From assembly GCA_051269965.1 (NCBI GenBank), contig JBNMFK010000048.1:1-16548 (forward strand): a stretch of DNA of 16,548 nt. Direction: 5' to 3'. Shown here piece by piece: positions 14,437 through 16,548 of this stretch; within the stretch, counting starts at the first letter, position 1; every line of letters begins with the position of its first letter. The position numbers were made by a program, and so were the translations under genes. The stretch is from Arcticibacterium sp051269965 (lineage in GTDB: Bacteria; Bacteroidota; Bacteroidia; Cytophagales; Spirosomataceae). Under the pieces are notes generated by a model. The model did not search any database, was not told the origin of the DNA, and saw only the letters and a program-made list of their open reading frames with translations.

Positions 14437-15291
14437 ATGGTAAAAATTGGGTTTAATGTATTGGCATGGTCTTCTGAGGTTTCAGAGGACTTATTGCCCA
14501 TCATAGAACGCCTTAAAACGATCGGCTATGATGGCGTGGAGTTTTACGTAGGTGCGGAAGATGTGAAAGCCTATAAAACGGTAGGCGAAAGATGCCAAGC
14601 CTTAGGTCTAGGAGTAAGCACTGTTACTTCGCTATCGGCGGAAAATAATCCTGTTAGTGACAATGCTAAAGGAAGAGCCATAGGACTAGATAGGATAAAA
14701 TGGGCAATCGATAGATCCGTAGATTTAGGTTCGGATGTTATTTGTGGGCCTTTTCATTCTGCTCATGCCCATTTTTATGGTAGACCAGCCACGGAGGATG
14801 AACTGAAATGGGCTGCCGAAATATTACATGAGGCAGGAGATTATGCTCAGCAGGCCGGAATTGTATTAGCATTAGAGGCTCTAAATAGATTTGAGAGCTA
14901 TTTGGTAAACACCATGGTAGACCTCAAAGTTTTACTTCAAAACATAAATCATCCAAATGTTAGGGCGATGTTTGATACACATCATGCCAACATTGAAGAA
15001 AAAAAGTATTTAAACGCCATCCAAACTATTTCTCCGTATTTGCAGCACATCCACATCAGCGAAAATGACAGAGGTACACCTGGTTCTGGCCATATTCCTT
15101 TTGATGATACATTTTCTGCTTTAAAATCTGTGAATTATAATGGATGGCTGACCATAGAAGCGTTCTCCAGAAGTGATCCGGACTTTGCGAATGCTATTAA
15201 CGTTTGGCGTGAATATGATGATGCCTGGGACATTGCTACAAATGGTCTTAAATTCATCAAAGAAATGTGCCAAAAACATAATTTGAAATAA
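14437..15291 (+). CDS. Ketose 3-epimerase-like TIM-barrel protein
   Basis: A 284-residue cytosolic TIM-barrel sugar isomerase/epimerase (AP-endonuclease-2 superfamily) resembling D-tagatose/D-psicose 3-epimerases, which move the C3 proton of free ketoses using Mn2+ or Co2+. The metal ligands read as E147, D180, H206 and E241, with spacings 33, 26 and 35, the same as I recall for characterised D-tagatose 3-epimerases; H183 and R212 also fall at the expected substrate-contact positions. Motifs around them are LALEALNRFE, MFDTHHANIEE, HIHISENDRGTPGSGHI and TIEAF. The ATG follows the DUF1080 stop with no gap. Together the context suggests epimerisation of the sugar released by the DUF1080 enzyme. 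The exact sugar cannot be told from the sequence. Confidence 0.87.
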   Translation: MVKIGFNVLAWSSEVSEDLLPIIERLKTIGYDGVEFYVGAEDVKAYKTVGERCQALGLGVSTVTSLSAENNPVSDNAKGRAIGLDRIKWAIDRSVDLGSDVICGPFHSAHAHFYGRPATEDELKWAAEILHEAGDYAQQAGIVLALEALNRFESYLVNTMVDLKVLLQNINHPNVRAMFDTHHANIEEKKYLNAIQTISPYLQHIHISENDRGTPGSGHIPFDDTFSALKSVNYNGWLTIEAFSRSDPDFANAINVWREYDDAWDIATNGLKFIKEMCQKHNLK

Positions 15292-15329
15292 GAATCTCTA
15301 TTTCTACAGACTTTTAAGATGATTACCCT

Positions 15330-16157
15330 ATGAATAATAATTTGCCCTTCCGTTTCGGTTCTGAAGTTTACACTTGGTTTATGAGTGGTGACGGAGCCAC
15401 CTATGAGGGAAAACTAGGCCATATGATAGAAGTGATTGCTAAAGCAGGCTTCACAGGCATACAGCCCATTTTCACTTGGATGGGTGATTTGGTTGATCCC
15501 GATAAACTGGCCGCTAAACTTAAAGACGAAGGGATAGAATTGGCTGGAGTAGCTTTAGCTCAAAATTGGAATGGTGACACAGAAACACCTGAAGAAAAAA
15601 TAATTTCAGATAGTGCCATAGCTCTTTGTAAACGTTTTCCGGGAGCCATGCTAAATACGGTACAGATTCCTACTGGAAGGCACGAGTTAGTTTCACGCAG
15701 AAAAAGCTTGGTCAATATCGTGAATGCTGTCTCTAAAAGGGCCGCGGACCATGGCGTTCCCTGCAGTTATCATCCCAATTCTCCTCATACGTCTATCATT
15801 AGAACAGAGGAAGACTACAAAGTAGTTTTGGAGAGCCTTGATACCGCTGTGACCGGCTGGACCCCAGATGTAGGTCACATTATAAATGGTGATATGGACC
15901 CGCTAACCAAAATGAAGGAATATCAACATCTTATTAATCACGTACATTATAAAGACTGGGATGGAAATCCAGAATTTGTCCTGATGGGCAAAGGAAAAGT
16001 GAGCTTGCTAGAAATAACACAATGGCTGAAGGAAATTGAATATGATGGTTGGATAATTTGTGAGGATGAAGGAGCCTTAGCTCTGGAAGACCCTGATGCG
16101 GTTACCATACATGATGGGCAATGGATTGTGAACGACTTAATTCCAAAATTGAAGTAA
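15330..16157 (+). CDS. Second TIM-barrel sugar isomerase/epimerase, IolE-like
   Basis: A 275-residue protein of the same superfamily as the preceding gene but clearly divergent from it. The putative metal site is SYHPN (His148 where ketose epimerases have Glu), TPDVGH at 178-183 (D180), NHVHYKDW at 203-210 (H206) and ICEDEG at 243-248 (E245 or E247). A His in the first ligand loop and a YHPN-like segment are reminiscent of inosose dehydratase (IolE) and related dehydratases, so dehydration or isomerisation of a keto-sugar or keto-inositol is possible. No signal peptide. It starts 38 bp after the previous gene and its stop lies 1 bp before the hydrolase ATG, so all belong to one operon. The precise reaction is unknown. 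Confidence 0.85.
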   Translation: MNNNLPFRFGSEVYTWFMSGDGATYEGKLGHMIEVIAKAGFTGIQPIFTWMGDLVDPDKLAAKLKDEGIELAGVALAQNWNGDTETPEEKIISDSAIALCKRFPGAMLNTVQIPTGRHELVSRRKSLVNIVNAVSKRAADHGVPCSYHPNSPHTSIIRTEEDYKVVLESLDTAVTGWTPDVGHIINGDMDPLTKMKEYQHLINHVHYKDWDGNPEFVLMGKGKVSLLEITQWLKEIEYDGWIICEDEGALALEDPDAVTIHDGQWIVNDLIPKLK

Positions 16158-16158
16158 T

Positions 16159-16548
16159 ATGCCTTTAGTCAAAGCCAATGGGATTCAGCTTTTTTATGAA
16201 GAAAAAGGAGAGGCTACCAGGCCACCATTAATACTGGTTATGGGCATCACTGCACCCGGTTCTGTTTGGTACGCACATTCGGAGGCATGGGAAAAGGAGT
16301 TCAGATGTATTATCGTGGATAACAGAGGTGTGGGTTTATCTGACAAACCTGCTGGCCCCTATAGTACAGCTGAAATGGCGGATGACTACGCAGCCTTGAT
16401 GGATGTTTTGGGTATTGAAAACGCCCAAGTCGTAGGCGTCTCTATGGGAGGTACCATTGCTCTCCAGATGGCTATTCGTCATCCCGGAAAGGTAAAGTCT
16501 ATGATTTTGATGTGCCCATGGGCTAGATGTGATAATACCGCAAAGGCT
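16159..16548 (+). CDS. Alpha/beta hydrolase, truncated by the window edge
   Basis: The first 130 codons of an alpha/beta-hydrolase-fold protein; the frame is open to the last base, so the C-terminal half with the catalytic His lies outside. It opens MPLVKANGIQLFYEEKGE, followed by the oxyanion-hole strand LILVMGITAPG (about 24-34), the DNRGVGLSDKP motif (about 54-64) and the nucleophile elbow GVSMGG with Ser95. No signal peptide. Close relatives include 3-oxoadipate enol-lactonase-like and proline-iminopeptidase-like hydrolases, so a lactone or ester made in the sugar pathway is a reasonable substrate guess. The ATG at 16159 comes one base after the upstream stop codon, indicating translational coupling. 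Confidence 0.88.
   Translation, partial: MPLVKANGIQLFYEEKGEATRPPLILVMGITAPGSVWYAHSEAWEKEFRCIIVDNRGVGLSDKPAGPYSTAEMADDYAALMDVLGIENAQVVGVSMGGTIALQMAIRHPGKVKSMILMCPWARCDNTAKA

Noticed and set aside
1..16548. Search for tRNA, rRNA, CRISPR arrays, insertion-sequence ends and transposases.
   Set aside because: No cloverleaf, repeated spacer pattern, transposase motif or paired terminal repeats were recognised on reading.

Overview
The window looks like chromosomal DNA from a Bacteroidota bacterium, probably of the Cytophagales type. The reasons are AT-rich sequence, almost no Shine-Dalgarno sequences, promoter candidates of the TTTG...TAnnTTTG kind, and gene families common in that phylum (GntR regulator with a sugar-binding domain, DUF1080 lipoprotein, paired sugar epimerases). 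No RNA gene, CRISPR array, insertion sequence or origin was found.

Layout. Positions 1-442 hold the end of a GNAT acetyltransferase whose 5' end is missing or frameshifted. Positions 644-1336 (minus) encode a family 2 glycosyltransferase that appears to start at TTG. From 1337 to 3068 lie about 1.7 kb without an intact gene, holding broken reading-frame remnants on both strands, a strong hairpin, and a perfect 12-bp palindrome near the next gene. From 3069 to 5334 a MoxR-type AAA+ ATPase and a CoxE-like VWA protein form a tight two-gene operon ending in a terminator.

Positions 5425-12267 are the most interesting part: an Anbu proteasome-like peptidase (+), a 1105-aa transglutaminase-like/DUF2126 fusion (-, tail to tail with Anbu), a circularly permuted ATP-grasp enzyme (+, divergent from the fusion) and an alpha-E protein (+). 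Comparative genomics has linked these families into a predicted but biochemically poorly understood system that would build a peptide or amide-linked product and process or degrade it. Here the set carries two amidoligase-type enzymes and sits directly beside the MoxR/VWA pair, so six contiguous genes may work together.

Positions 12469-16548 are a separate sugar-catabolism cluster, all on the plus strand: a GntR regulator with a periplasmic-binding-protein-like sensor domain, a DUF1080 (3-keto-disaccharide hydrolase family) lipoprotein, a ketose 3-epimerase whose metal ligands keep the spacing of D-tagatose/D-psicose 3-epimerases, a second IolE-like TIM-barrel isomerase/epimerase, and an alpha/beta hydrolase that runs off the right edge. 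The likely role is extracytoplasmic cleavage of an oxidised glycoside followed by isomerisation of the sugar, controlled by the GntR protein. The actual substrate cannot be read from the sequence.
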